Shown piece after piece: positions 44,822-55,100 of a DNA stretch of 64,000 bases (positions within the stretch are counted from its first letter, which is position 1; each line of letters starts with the position of its first letter). The stretch covers positions 13,715 to 77,714 of the forward strand of contig JAVBMJ010000041.1 of the NCBI GenBank assembly GCA_031552535.1. Direction: 5' to 3'. Position numbers and translations under genes: made by a program. Origin of the DNA: JAVBMJ01 sp031552535. GTDB lineage: Bacteria; Bacteroidota; Bacteroidia; Bacteroidales; Rikenellaceae. The notes beneath the pieces were generated by a model that did not search any database, was not told the DNA's origin, and worked only from the letters and a program-made list of their open reading frames with translations.

Positions 44822-47014
44822 ATGAGAACCGGATCCTTTCTGTTGCCTGCGTTGTGTTTATGCGCGGTTGCCTCCATGGCGGGGCAACCCGGCGCATGGG
44901 ATATCCGTAACGATGGCAGAACTATTGCGGCAGATTGGCTGGTGGAGCCTGTGGCGGAGAGAGCGGGTGTCTATACCGGCGAAGGCGGGACAGAGTTGGT
45001 GCTGTATAACGGTCTGGTAAAGCGGACATTCCGCATCGAACCCGACGCTGCATGCATCGAATACCGGAATATGACCGACGGGCGGCAGGTGATCCGGGCC
45101 GTGAAACCCGAAGCGCGTGTAACCATTGACGGACAGGAATACAACGTCGGAGGACTCTACGGTCAGAAGCAGAACGCATATATGCTCAGGCAATGGCCCG
45201 GAGAGATGGAGCGTGGACGGGAAGGGTTCCATTTCGTGTCGTACGTCTCGGGTCCCGCCATACCGCATATCGACTGGCGTCCGGGGCGGTGGTGGTTGCC
45301 CGGGGAGTGTGGACAGGCTGCGGGCGTGAGGCTGTCGTTGCGCTTCGCGTCGCAGGAGTTGGAAGACGTGGATGTTTACGTACATTACGAAATATACGAC
45401 GCTTTGCCGCTGATGTGCAAGTGGGTGTCGGTGGAAAACCGTTCGGGGGCGCCGCTGAAGATAGGCCGGGTAGTGAACGAAATACTGGCGGTGGCGGAGG
45501 AGCAGAGCGCCGTGTTTGGACGGACGGAGGATATGGCGCGGCCATCACATATTTATGTGGAGACCGACTATGCCTTCAATAACGCGATGTGCTACGAGCT
45601 GAGCGACCAGACCGCGCATTGGATCGCCGACAGCACATACACCTCACAGGTGAACTATGATTTGCGGACTCCGTGTCTGCTGGAGGTTTACCCTGAGCAA
45701 GCTCCGGGGATCACGCTCGCCCGTGGCGGGGTGTTCAAATCGGTGAGGACATACGAATTGCTGCACGACAGCTACGACCGCGACCGGCGGGGACTGGCCG
45801 TGCGGCGGATGTACCGCGCGATTGCCCCATGGACCGCGGGCAACCCGGTATTCATGCATCTTGTAAGCCGTACAGACAGGGAGGTTTATGAGGCTATAGA
45901 CCAATGTGCCGCCACGGGCTACGAAGCGCTGATATTGAGTTTCGGGTCGCACCTTAAGATGGAAAACCCCTCGCCGGAGAATCATTCGAAATGGAAAGCC
46001 GTGGCCGGATATGCCCACTCGAAAGATATTCTGATCGGGGGTTACACCTTATTCAGTTCCCGTAGCATAGACGCTGAAACGGATGTGATAGATCTGCAGA
46101 CTGGAAAGCCCGGCGGGGCATTCTTCGGTAACGCCCCGTGTTTTTGCAGCCGTTGGGGATTGGATTACCGCGACAATATAATCGCGTTTTTCAAAAATAC
46201 GGGATTCGATATCCTTGAGATGGACGGTCCCTATCCGGGCGACCTTTGCGCTTCGACTTCCCATCCCGGCCACGAGGGGCTGGACGACTCGCAATGGAGG
46301 CAGATGGAGGTGCAGAAAAGTCTGTTTCACTGGATGGCTGCCAATGGGGTCTACGTAAATACTCCCGACTGGTACTTCCTCGACGGCACCAATAAAACAG
46401 GCCTGGGCTACAGGGAGACCAACTTTGCATTGCCGCGCGCGGAACAGAAGATATTGAACCGGCAGAATATTTACGACGGCACGTGGGAAAAGACCCCTTC
46501 GATGGGATGGGGTTTCGTTCCCCTGACGCAATACCACGGCGGCGGGGCCGATGCCGTTTTGGAACCTTTGTCGGAACATCTCGATGACTACCGCCGGTTG
46601 ATGATGCAGTATTACGGAGCCGGTGTGCAGGCTTGCTTCCGGGGCCCGCGGCTATACGACACCGAAGAGACGCGCCGGACGGTGGCGGAGGTTGTCGAAT
46701 GGTACAAAAAATACCGGCGCATACTCAATGCCGATATCATCCACCTGCGCCGCGCCGACGGACGCGACTGGGACGGCATAATGCATGTCGATCCGGAGGG
46801 TGTGGAGAAGGGACTGATTATGCTTTATAATCCGTTGGAGGAGACGATCACGCGCACTATAAAGTTGCCGATGTATTACACCGGACTCGATAAGTCGGCG
46901 CGCATAAGGGAACAGGAGGGACGTGTGGCGAAGTATGGGATAGGACGCGATTACACTGTGGATTTTACGTTTACGTTGGGCCCCGGCGGATATTCATGGT
47001 ATGTGGTGGAGTAG
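44822..47014 (+). CDS. Predicted secreted glycoside hydrolase, alpha-galactosidase-like (clan D type), specificity unknown
   Basis: 730 residues from the ATG at 44822; a GTG two codons upstream is in frame. Sec signal peptide ending near SMAGQ. The first 280 residues look like the beta-sandwich that precedes the barrel in GH36-type enzymes (GGTELVLYNGLVKRTF, YVHYEIYDALPL). The barrel part has DILEMDGPYPGD, where the Asp is at the place of a clan D nucleophile, and YVNTPDWYFLDGTNK. A C-terminal beta domain ends the protein. I cannot place it in one family. Flanking GH20 and GH92 genes suggest host glycans. Confidence 0.6.
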   Translation: MRTGSFLLPALCLCAVASMAGQPGAWDIRNDGRTIAADWLVEPVAERAGVYTGEGGTELVLYNGLVKRTFRIEPDAACIEYRNMTDGRQVIRAVKPEARVTIDGQEYNVGGLYGQKQNAYMLRQWPGEMERGREGFHFVSYVSGPAIPHIDWRPGRWWLPGECGQAAGVRLSLRFASQELEDVDVYVHYEIYDALPLMCKWVSVENRSGAPLKIGRVVNEILAVAEEQSAVFGRTEDMARPSHIYVETDYAFNNAMCYELSDQTAHWIADSTYTSQVNYDLRTPCLLEVYPEQAPGITLARGGVFKSVRTYELLHDSYDRDRRGLAVRRMYRAIAPWTAGNPVFMHLVSRTDREVYEAIDQCAATGYEALILSFGSHLKMENPSPENHSKWKAVAGYAHSKDILIGGYTLFSSRSIDAETDVIDLQTGKPGGAFFGNAPCFCSRWGLDYRDNIIAFFKNTGFDILEMDGPYPGDLCASTSHPGHEGLDDSQWRQMEVQKSLFHWMAANGVYVNTPDWYFLDGTNKTGLGYRETNFALPRAEQKILNRQNIYDGTWEKTPSMGWGFVPLTQYHGGGADAVLEPLSEHLDDYRRLMMQYYGAGVQACFRGPRLYDTEETRRTVAEVVEWYKKYRRILNADIIHLRRADGRDWDGIMHVDPEGVEKGLIMLYNPLEETITRTIKLPMYYTGLDKSARIREQEGRVAKYGIGRDYTVDFTFTLGPGGYSWYVVE

Positions 47015-47136
47015 GCAGGTTGTTTACAGTGCAGCTACAACCGGCTTAAACAGAATATATTAAGTGGTTTATTAGAGTGGCGCCTTTGACGATTTAAATT
47101 ATAATGGAAGGATTAAATCATATAAAACGATCAGAG

Positions 47137-49344
47137 ATGAAGGCTAAATTTTTGGCAATGGCGGCGCTTGCGGTGTTCGCGGTGTCGTGTACGGACAAGA
47201 ACACGGAAGGGAACTTTACTCAGTATGTCGACCCGTATATCGGTACGGGCGGGCACGGTCATGTATTTATGGGTGCCTGTGTCCCGTTCGGGCTCGTGCA
47301 GCTCGGGCCGACCAGTATTCCCCAGACATGGGACTGGACCTCGGGGTACCATATTTCGGATACCACGGTAACGGGATTCAGCCATCTGCACCTGAGCGGT
47401 ACGGGCATAGGTGATTTGAGCGACATTTCGTTCATGCCTGTCACAGGCGACGTGACATTGGGGCGCGGCAATGAAGCCGATCAGCAAAGCGGCCACTGGT
47501 CGTACTTTTCGAGGGCCAACGAGAAAAGCCGTGCGGGATACTACGCCACACGTCTCGACCGCTACGGGGTCGACGTCGAGCTTACGGCGACCAAGCGTGT
47601 CGGGTTCCATAAGTATACTTTCCCCACCGGTGCGGCAGATGCGCGGGTAGTGATCGACCTTGAGAACGGGACGTGCTGGGATGCTCCCGTGGAAGGGTAT
47701 ATCGTTCAGGAGAACGATACGGTGATCTCGGGTTACCGTTACTCTACGGGATGGGCCAGGAACCAGAGGATATATTTTACAGCACACTTCTCGCAGCCTA
47801 TCCGTAAATTTGTCGTTTCCGAGGGTAACGACCGCCGCGAAGGCGGAATGCTCAAGGCGCAACGGGTTTATGGTCAGGCGTGGTTCGATGTCGATGCGTC
47901 GAAGCCGCTGTATGTGAAAGTAGCACTCTCGCCGGTCGACATCGACGGGGCGCGGGCCAATATGAAAGCCGAACTTCCGGGCTGGGATTTTGCCGGGGCA
48001 ATCGGGGCCGCAGACTGTGCATGGAACAGCGAACTTGGTAAGATAAAGATAAAAACCTCTGATGCCGGGGCCAGGAAAGTTTTCTATACGTCGTTGTACC
48101 ATACGATGATAGCGCCGTCGGAGTTCTGCGACGTGCGGGGCGACTACCGTGGTTCCGACAGCACTATACATGTAGGCGATTTTGTGAACTACACCACCTT
48201 CTCGTTGTGGGACACCTACCGTGCGGCACACCCCCTGATGACGATCATTCATCCCGAAAAAGTGGACGACGTGATAAACACGATGATCCACATATATAAG
48301 GAGCAGGGCAAACTTCCCGTGTGGCACTTTATGGCGTGCGAGACCGATTGCATGGTGGGTAATCCGGCTATACCGGTAGTGGCCGACGCCATATTGAAGG
48401 GCTACAAGGGATTCGACCACGAGTTGGCTTACGAGGCGATGAAAACCTCGGCCATGCTCGACGAACGCGGGTTGGCGCAACTCAAACGCTACGGCTACAT
48501 CCCTTACGACAGCATCTATGAGTCGGTGGCCCGCTGTATGGAATATGCCATCGCCGACTGGTCGCTGGCTCAGGTGGCGGCCAAAATGAATAAGACGACC
48601 GACTACAGCTATTTCTCACAACGCAGCAAATCGTATGCGCACTATTTCGACCGCAAGTCGGGATTCATCCGCGGGCTGTCGACCGAGGGTAAAAAACGCA
48701 CGCCGTTTAATCCGTTCGAGTCGATCCATGAACAGAACGACTTCACCGAAGGGAACGCATGGCAGTATACATGGCTGGTGCCTCACGATGTGGACGGATT
48801 GGTCAGTTTGTTCGGTGGCCGTGAGCGGTTTATCGAAAAACTCGATTCGCTGTTTATTGTCGAGGGCTACATGGGTGACCACGCTTCGCCCGACATCAGC
48901 GGGTTGATAGGGCAGTATGCCCACGGCAATGAACCGAGCCACCACGTGGTGTATATGTACAATATGGTTGGGCAGCCGTGGAAGACGGCGGAACTTGTCC
49001 GCCGGATATTGACCACGCTCTACCACGATGCGCCCGACGGTTTGTGCGGCAACGAGGATGTGGGCCAGATGTCGGCATGGTATGTTCTTTCGTCGATGGG
49101 ATTCTATCAGGTCGAACCGGCCGGCGGGCGCTATATATTCGGTAGCCCGCTGTTCGACGAGGCGGAGATCAACGTCGGCGGAGGCAAGACCTTCAAAATT
49201 GTAGCCGTTAACAACAGCGCCGAAAATAAATACATCCAAAGTGTGAAACTCAACGGCCGTACCTACGACAAAAATTATATCGCTTTCGAAGATATAATGA
49301 ACGGCGGCAAACTTGAGTTCACGATGGGGAATACGCATCAGTAG
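47137..49344 (+). CDS. Alpha-mannosidase, GH92, lipoprotein
   Basis: 735 residues from the ATG at 47137, which gives a proper SPII signal (AVFAVSC); an upstream ATG at 47104 adds eleven residues. GH92 hallmarks are VDPYIGTGGHGHVFMGACVPFG, GFSHLHLSGTG and the C-terminal GNEDVGQMSAWYVLSSMGFY. These calcium-dependent exo-enzymes remove alpha-linked mannose from N-glycans, most often alpha-1,2. Its neighbours fit stepwise trimming of glycoprotein chains. Confidence 0.93.
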   Translation: MKAKFLAMAALAVFAVSCTDKNTEGNFTQYVDPYIGTGGHGHVFMGACVPFGLVQLGPTSIPQTWDWTSGYHISDTTVTGFSHLHLSGTGIGDLSDISFMPVTGDVTLGRGNEADQQSGHWSYFSRANEKSRAGYYATRLDRYGVDVELTATKRVGFHKYTFPTGAADARVVIDLENGTCWDAPVEGYIVQENDTVISGYRYSTGWARNQRIYFTAHFSQPIRKFVVSEGNDRREGGMLKAQRVYGQAWFDVDASKPLYVKVALSPVDIDGARANMKAELPGWDFAGAIGAADCAWNSELGKIKIKTSDAGARKVFYTSLYHTMIAPSEFCDVRGDYRGSDSTIHVGDFVNYTTFSLWDTYRAAHPLMTIIHPEKVDDVINTMIHIYKEQGKLPVWHFMACETDCMVGNPAIPVVADAILKGYKGFDHELAYEAMKTSAMLDERGLAQLKRYGYIPYDSIYESVARCMEYAIADWSLAQVAAKMNKTTDYSYFSQRSKSYAHYFDRKSGFIRGLSTEGKKRTPFNPFESIHEQNDFTEGNAWQYTWLVPHDVDGLVSLFGGRERFIEKLDSLFIVEGYMGDHASPDISGLIGQYAHGNEPSHHVVYMYNMVGQPWKTAELVRRILTTLYHDAPDGLCGNEDVGQMSAWYVLSSMGFYQVEPAGGRYIFGSPLFDEAEINVGGGKTFKIVAVNNSAENKYIQSVKLNGRTYDKNYIAFEDIMNGGKLEFTMGNTHQ

Positions 49345-49457
49345 TGGGGTGTATTTCATGATTTTGCAACTCTGGGGAGGCGTTTACGGTCTCCCCGGAG
49401 GTGTATTTGGAAATTTATTCCCGGGCGGTGAACCGTCTTCTGAAAAATATATAAGAC

Positions 49458-51782
49458 ATGATTTCGAAAATATCTGTATTGGGGGTTATGGCGGCGGCAA
49501 TAGTGGCTGTATCATGCGGGGATAATGTCCCTAAGTACAAAGATGCTTCGCTTGGCCCGGCGGATAGGGCGCGCGATCTGGTGGGGCGCATGACCCTGGA
49601 AGAAAAGATCGGACAGTTGATTTCGCCCTACGGCTGGGAGATGTTCGAACGGCGGGGCGAAGAGGTGGTGCTGACCGACCACTTCAGGGAGACTGTCGGC
49701 GAGCGTCATGCGGGAATGTTCTGGGGGACTTTCCGGGCCGACCCATGGACGCGGCGCGACCTGGAGACGGGGCTCGATCCACATATGGCGGCCCGGCTGG
49801 CAAATATGATGCAGCGCTACGTGGTGGAGAACACGCGCCTGGGGATTCCGCTGTTCCTGGCCGAGGAAGCTCCTCACGGCCATATGGCTATAGGAGCCAC
49901 GGTGTTTCCCACAGCCATAGGCCAGGCTTCTACGTGGAATCCGGCCCTCATTGAGCGTATGGGAGGACTCATATCGCGGGAGATAAGGTTGCAGGGAGGA
50001 CATATAAGCTACGGGCCGGTGCTCGACATCTCGCGCGACCCGCGCTGGTCGCGGGTGGAGGAGTGTTATGGAGAGGACCCTGTTCTGACGGCGCTTATGG
50101 GCGCGGCTTTCGTGCGCGGGTCGGGCGGAGGCAACCTTGCATTGCCCGGCAGCACGGTCTCGACGCTCAAACATTTTATAGCTTACGGGGTATCAGACGG
50201 AGGGCAGAACGGGGGGAGCAACCTGATAGGTGAACGCGAACTTAGAAGCGTCTACCTGCCGCCGTTCAAGGCTGCTGTCGATGCCGGAGCGCTGTCGGTG
50301 ATGACGGCCTATTGTTCGGTCGACGGTGTGCCGTGCACGGCAAACCGCCATATGCTGACCGATGTCCTAAGAGACGAGTGGGGATTCGGGGGATTCGTTA
50401 TTTCCGATCTTGTGAGCATCGAGGGGCTGGCCGAGACGCATAATGTGGCGGGGTCGGTGGCCGAAGCTGGAGCCATGGCTATGGATGCCGGCGTCGATGT
50501 CGACCTGTGCGGAGGAGCGTTTGCCCATCTGGCTGCGGAGGTCAGGGCCGGACGCGTTAAGGAGGAGCAGATCGACCGGGCGGTGGAGCGTGTGTTGAAA
50601 CTGAAATTCGAGATGGGTCTTTTCGAAAATCCTTATGTCGACGAGGCTGCTACTGTGTCAGTAGGCGACGACGGCGGGCGGGCTTTGGCTCGCGAAGTGG
50701 CCTGGGAGAGTGTCACATTGTTGAAAAACGACGGGGTGCTACCGCTTAAGCCTTCGATGCGGGTTGCGGTGATAGGGCCAAATGCCGATAATGTTTACAA
50801 CCAGTTGGGCGACTACACGGCCCAGCAGCGCGATGTGGTTACGGTGCTCGACGGTATCCGCGAGAGGGTGCCGTCGGCGGTGTATGCGCGTGGCTGTGCG
50901 GTGAGGGATATGGACGATAGCGGCATAGCGCAGGCCGTGGCGGCGGCAAGGGCGGCCGACGTTGCTGTTGTCGTGGTCGGCGGGTCGAGCGCCCGTGATT
51001 TCAAGACTCAATATCTGGCCACGGGTGCTGCTACGGTTTCGGCGCAGTCGGTAAGCGACATGGAGTGCGGTGAGGGTTTCGACCGCGCCACGCTGTCGCT
51101 CATGGGCCGCCAGGAGGAATTGTTGCGTGCGGTGAAGGCTACGGGAAGACCCGTCGTGGTTGTATATATACAGGGGCGTCCTCTCGACATGACGTGGGCG
51201 TCGGATAATGCGTCGGCTCTCATGACGGCATGGTACCCCGGGCAGGAGGGTGGCGATGCGGTGGCTGCGGCGCTCTTCGGGGAGTATAGTCCTGCGGGTC
51301 GCCTGCCGGTGGGCATACCACGCTCTGTGGGCCAACTACCGGTGTATTACAATAAGAAACGGCCTGCAAACCACGACTATGCCGATTGTAAAGCCGCGCC
51401 TTTGTATCCGTTCGGTTACGGGTTGAGTTACACGTCGTTCGAGTATGGCGACATGCGCGTCGCTCCCGCGGGCAAAGGCGGGTACAGTGTGGAATTTACC
51501 GTACGCAACACCGGCGGATGCGACGGCGACGAGGTGGTCCAATTGTATATGCGTGACGAGGTTTCGTCGGTGGTGCAGCCTGTAAAGCAGCTGTGCCGTT
51601 TCGAAAGGGCCCATATAAAGCGTGGCGAGAGCCGCACGTTCAGGTTTATTCTTTCGCGCAGCGACTTCGCGGTTATAGGCCGCGACATGAAAGAGAGGGT
51701 CGAGCCGGGAGCGTTTACGCTAACCGTCGGCCCGTCGTCGGCCGAGATCAGGCTTTCGCATGGATTGGAAATTGTCGACTGA
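49458..51782 (+). CDS. GH3 beta-glycosidase, lipoprotein
   Basis: 774 residues. SPII signal (IVAVSCGDN). The (beta/alpha)8 domain has KHFIAYG and FVISDLVSIEGL with nucleophile Asp317, the (alpha/beta)6 domain follows (VTLLKNDGVLPL, VIGPNAD), and the C-terminal fibronectin III-like domain ends the protein (YPFGYGLSYTSFEY). GH3 covers beta-glucosidases, xylosidases and hexosaminidases; specificity cannot be read here. It ends the glycosidase row. Confidence 0.92.
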   Translation: MISKISVLGVMAAAIVAVSCGDNVPKYKDASLGPADRARDLVGRMTLEEKIGQLISPYGWEMFERRGEEVVLTDHFRETVGERHAGMFWGTFRADPWTRRDLETGLDPHMAARLANMMQRYVVENTRLGIPLFLAEEAPHGHMAIGATVFPTAIGQASTWNPALIERMGGLISREIRLQGGHISYGPVLDISRDPRWSRVEECYGEDPVLTALMGAAFVRGSGGGNLALPGSTVSTLKHFIAYGVSDGGQNGGSNLIGERELRSVYLPPFKAAVDAGALSVMTAYCSVDGVPCTANRHMLTDVLRDEWGFGGFVISDLVSIEGLAETHNVAGSVAEAGAMAMDAGVDVDLCGGAFAHLAAEVRAGRVKEEQIDRAVERVLKLKFEMGLFENPYVDEAATVSVGDDGGRALAREVAWESVTLLKNDGVLPLKPSMRVAVIGPNADNVYNQLGDYTAQQRDVVTVLDGIRERVPSAVYARGCAVRDMDDSGIAQAVAAARAADVAVVVVGGSSARDFKTQYLATGAATVSAQSVSDMECGEGFDRATLSLMGRQEELLRAVKATGRPVVVVYIQGRPLDMTWASDNASALMTAWYPGQEGGDAVAAALFGEYSPAGRLPVGIPRSVGQLPVYYNKKRPANHDYADCKAAPLYPFGYGLSYTSFEYGDMRVAPAGKGGYSVEFTVRNTGGCDGDEVVQLYMRDEVSSVVQPVKQLCRFERAHIKRGESRTFRFILSRSDFAVIGRDMKERVEPGAFTLTVGPSSAEIRLSHGLEIVD

Positions 51783-51856
51783 TGGTTCTTTAGAATGAAG
51801 GCTTTGCGTGGCGGAGCGGGATAGGGGTAGTTGTCAGAATGCCTGTATCTTGCTTG

Positions 51857-52177
51857 GAACCTGTCTGAATTTTCCATTGAAACTGTTTGCCGTTTCTTTT
51901 TGGCCTCTTTATCGCAAAAATCCCATCACATAGTACTACTATGATCCTCGATTTTTGCAAAAAACAGCCCTGAAAATAATTCGCAACTACTTTACATATG
52001 GGAATTAGGGCATGTTAGCATAAATGGTTATGTTCGATTCTGGTGCTATTTCGTTCTCTGCAAGTCGCTTTTTCGAAGGAATATCGTGAATATTTCAAGG
52101 GAAAAGGCAAAGCAGGGGGCGAAAAAAGTACCGGAAGCGGGCGCAAGCGTTTATGCTAACACGCCATAGACAGATTC
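51857..52177. mobile_element. IS5-type miniature element with covarying palindrome, split by a second element
   Basis: Left end GAACCTGTCTGAATTTTCC and right end GGGAATTAGACAGATTC (split by the nested element) are inverted repeats. Flanks are TTG and TAA. Inside, GCAAAAATC (51914-51922) pairs with GATTTTTGC (51950-51958), and CATAGTACTACTATG (51929-51943) is a perfect inner palindrome. Sequence after the palindrome (CCCTGAAAATAATTCGC) recurs at 29054-29070 and, inverted, near 57610. Confidence 0.7.
52008..52166. mobile_element. 159-bp TA-targeting miniature element, nested
   Basis: Ends GGGCATGTTAGCATAAA and TTTATGCTAACACGCCA, flanked by TA on both sides (52006-52007, 52167-52168). Removing it and one TA restores an intact right end of the host element (GGGAATTAGACAGATTC). 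This shows that it inserted later than the host element. Confidence 0.8.
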
Positions 52178-52194
52178 TAACAGCATAGTGTATC

Positions 52195-55100
52195 ATGAGG
52201 CATACTTTTCTTAGTATATCTACCGGAAAAAACAGATGTCTCCGGGCGTCAGGATGCCTGTGTTTTATTTCTGCGTTGCTGTTCACTGGTTTGTCCTCAT
52301 GCAGGGTCGCCGAAGGCGATCCTGCCGGATTGGGCGAGGTGGAATACGGTTTCGAGGAGTCACTGTCGAGCATATCGTCTGCCGGAGCGGGAGAGGTATG
52401 GATAGGCACGGAAACAGGTGATGTACTCCTGTTCGATATAGTCCGCGGGCAGAAGAGGGCGTTCGATCTGAAATGCGACCGTATTTATTTCGTGGCCTCG
52501 CAACCGGCAACGGGTGGCGATACTATTCTTGCGGTGGGCATGCGCAATGCGGGACTCGGGTTATGGAGGGCTAATGGGGAGTGTAAATCGAGCAGGTCCT
52601 TTTCTATTCCGGTGCGCGGGACCTGTTATTCCCCTTACGATTTTGTGGATACAGGCAGTGGCAATATGTATGTTGCTACGAGCAACGGCCTTTACCGGAT
52701 CAATCTTTTTGGCCCGTCCGATACGATGACCCTGGTCTATCCCGATGAAAAGACCCTGAAAGCGTATAACGAAGAGTTTGAAATAAAGAGTTTTGCCGTT
52801 ACTCCCGGATGCGATACGGCAGTTTGCGCCACGCCGTTCGGACTGGCAGTCATTCCGTTCGACCACCCGGAGGAGGCAACAGTCTTGTTGAAAAACAGAA
52901 AGATCAACTATGCAGGACGCGCCGCCGGCGATGGTCGCCGGTTTAATATCCTGTCGGGCAGACATAAATATATCTTAGATTCGGGCAGTTGCGCCCTGAC
53001 CGATTCGGTCGATTGCGGCATGGTCCCTCTGATATGCTTCGACGATGCGGCGGGTAACCAGTGGGTCGTTTCACCCGACCATATGCGCATAAGGAGTAAT
53101 TACGACAATGGCTACAGGGCTGCGGGAGGTTTTCGCGACCTGCCGTTGCGCCGGAGACCCGCACTGTCGGAACGCTCCGGGCGCCGGATGATCCTTGAAG
53201 ACAGCTCTACGGGATTCATCATGATGCTGTCGCGCAATGCCTTGAGCAAGATGCCTTCAATGGTGAGCGCCAATAGCGCACAACGTAAAATCAAGGCGGC
53301 CTGCACCGACGGCGCTAACAACTATTTTGTTTCTTCGGACCACAAGCTTTATATAGCTTATAACGGTGGTATGGTAGCCCGCTGTTATTGCAAATTGCGT
53401 TTTGCCCAGGGAGAGAATGTCCGCTGGATCGGCAGTGTGCTCGACATGTTGTATTTTTGTACGGAGCATCATATTTACAGGATGAAAGTTCCCTCCACGA
53501 AATTTCTCCTGGAAAGGCGTCCCGAATACATAGGTTGTGTGGGCCCCGATGACGATATCTTTACGGCATGCCTCAAATCCGATGAAGATCATGTAGATTT
53601 GCTCGCCGGCGGGCGCAAGGCGCTGTCCCGGTGGCAGTTCAGAAGAGTAATAAAATATACCCCTGTGGACAGTACCTACATTGAATCGTTGTTCAGCAGC
53701 GGCCGGACAAACGAACCGGTCTATGTGGCGACATTACATAAAGGGATCAGAAAATGTAATTATTGGGGACTTAAGCCATCTCTCGATTCAATGGGCGCTT
53801 TATCTGCATTCTCGTTTGCAAGGGATGTGGCCGGGCTTAAGGGAGGGAACGGATTGTGTATACTTACAAATCAATATATTTTTTGCGGCGATCTGGACAC
53901 AGGTCGTATTTGTAGCGACTCGGTCCGGGCTAAGGGATTCCGGAAATTGCTGGTGACCGGCGATTCGACGTTCGTGGCGCTTGCCGGGAAAGGGTTTGTC
54001 GAGTATAGCGTTTCGGGCGGCAGTATTGTCAAAACGGGCGGCGGGATACGCTATCCGTCGCTGGCATTCGAGCCCTCGGCGGCATATTTCGATCCCGGGA
54101 CCGGGCTTGTGCTGGGTTCCGATCAGGGGGCTGTGGTTGTCGACCCGGAGCACCAGGCCAATGACCGCTGGATCAGTTTTGTGGATTACGAACCGTGGGG
54201 ACTGGCTGACTATGTTTGGCCGGTGTTTGTCGCCATATTAATTCTGCTCGTTTTTCGGGTAATACTCTACAAAGGGATTGAAGGGGCACGGGTTCGTAAC
54301 GAAGCCGGGAAACTGAAAAGAATTATCACCGGATTTTCCGACGATGAGTGCATGTCAGTAGATCTTAAGCAAACATACGACCGCTTAAATGAAATTATAC
54401 AGCACAATAACTTTACAAGAAAAAATATAAATAACTACAACACCATTTTGGCAGAAGAGCAGGATAAGGTCAGGCAAATGATCTACGACCACGTTTATGC
54501 TGTTTGTCGCCGTCTGGAGATATTGGATATTGCCGAAACAAGGCGGTTGGCGAAAGAATTGGACGACTGTAAAAATGTAGAGAGATCCTATCCGAAGGCT
54601 ATAATCGATAAAGTCAGACATACCGGTAATTTGTGCCGGGAGTACGAAATGCTATCGGCAACGATTAAGGATATTGAGGGACAGATTAATGGCATGGTAT
54701 CTTTCGAAGGCATATGCACGATTCCAGAAGAAGACCTGAAGAGGGTGAAAGACAGGTTTGCCGCCGAGTCCAGGGAGAATTACATGTCCGATCTGGCCGA
54801 TCTCGAAAAGAAGGTAGCCGAACTCAATAGCAGGGCATCGCATGAGAGACTGTCGGCCTTTATGGCAGAGATGCTGGATGATGAGTATTTTGCTCCGCTT
54901 CACCCGAAACTGATAGAGTTGTTGGCAAACTCCCCGGACAAAAACGCTATACAATTGCTCCGCGGATTGGCTCCTATGGGCCATGACATAGAGGTATGCC
55001 GTGTGATCAGCGCCATAGGTAAATGCATCCGTCGAAATATGATCTCCGACAGGAATAGAAAGGAGCTGGACGGGCTGATCGTCCGGTTTTTCCAGACGAT

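Noticed and set aside
47131..48480. 449-codon minus-strand ORF opposite GH92
   Set aside because: Antisense shadow of a clear GH92 gene; long only because of the GC-rich codon pattern.
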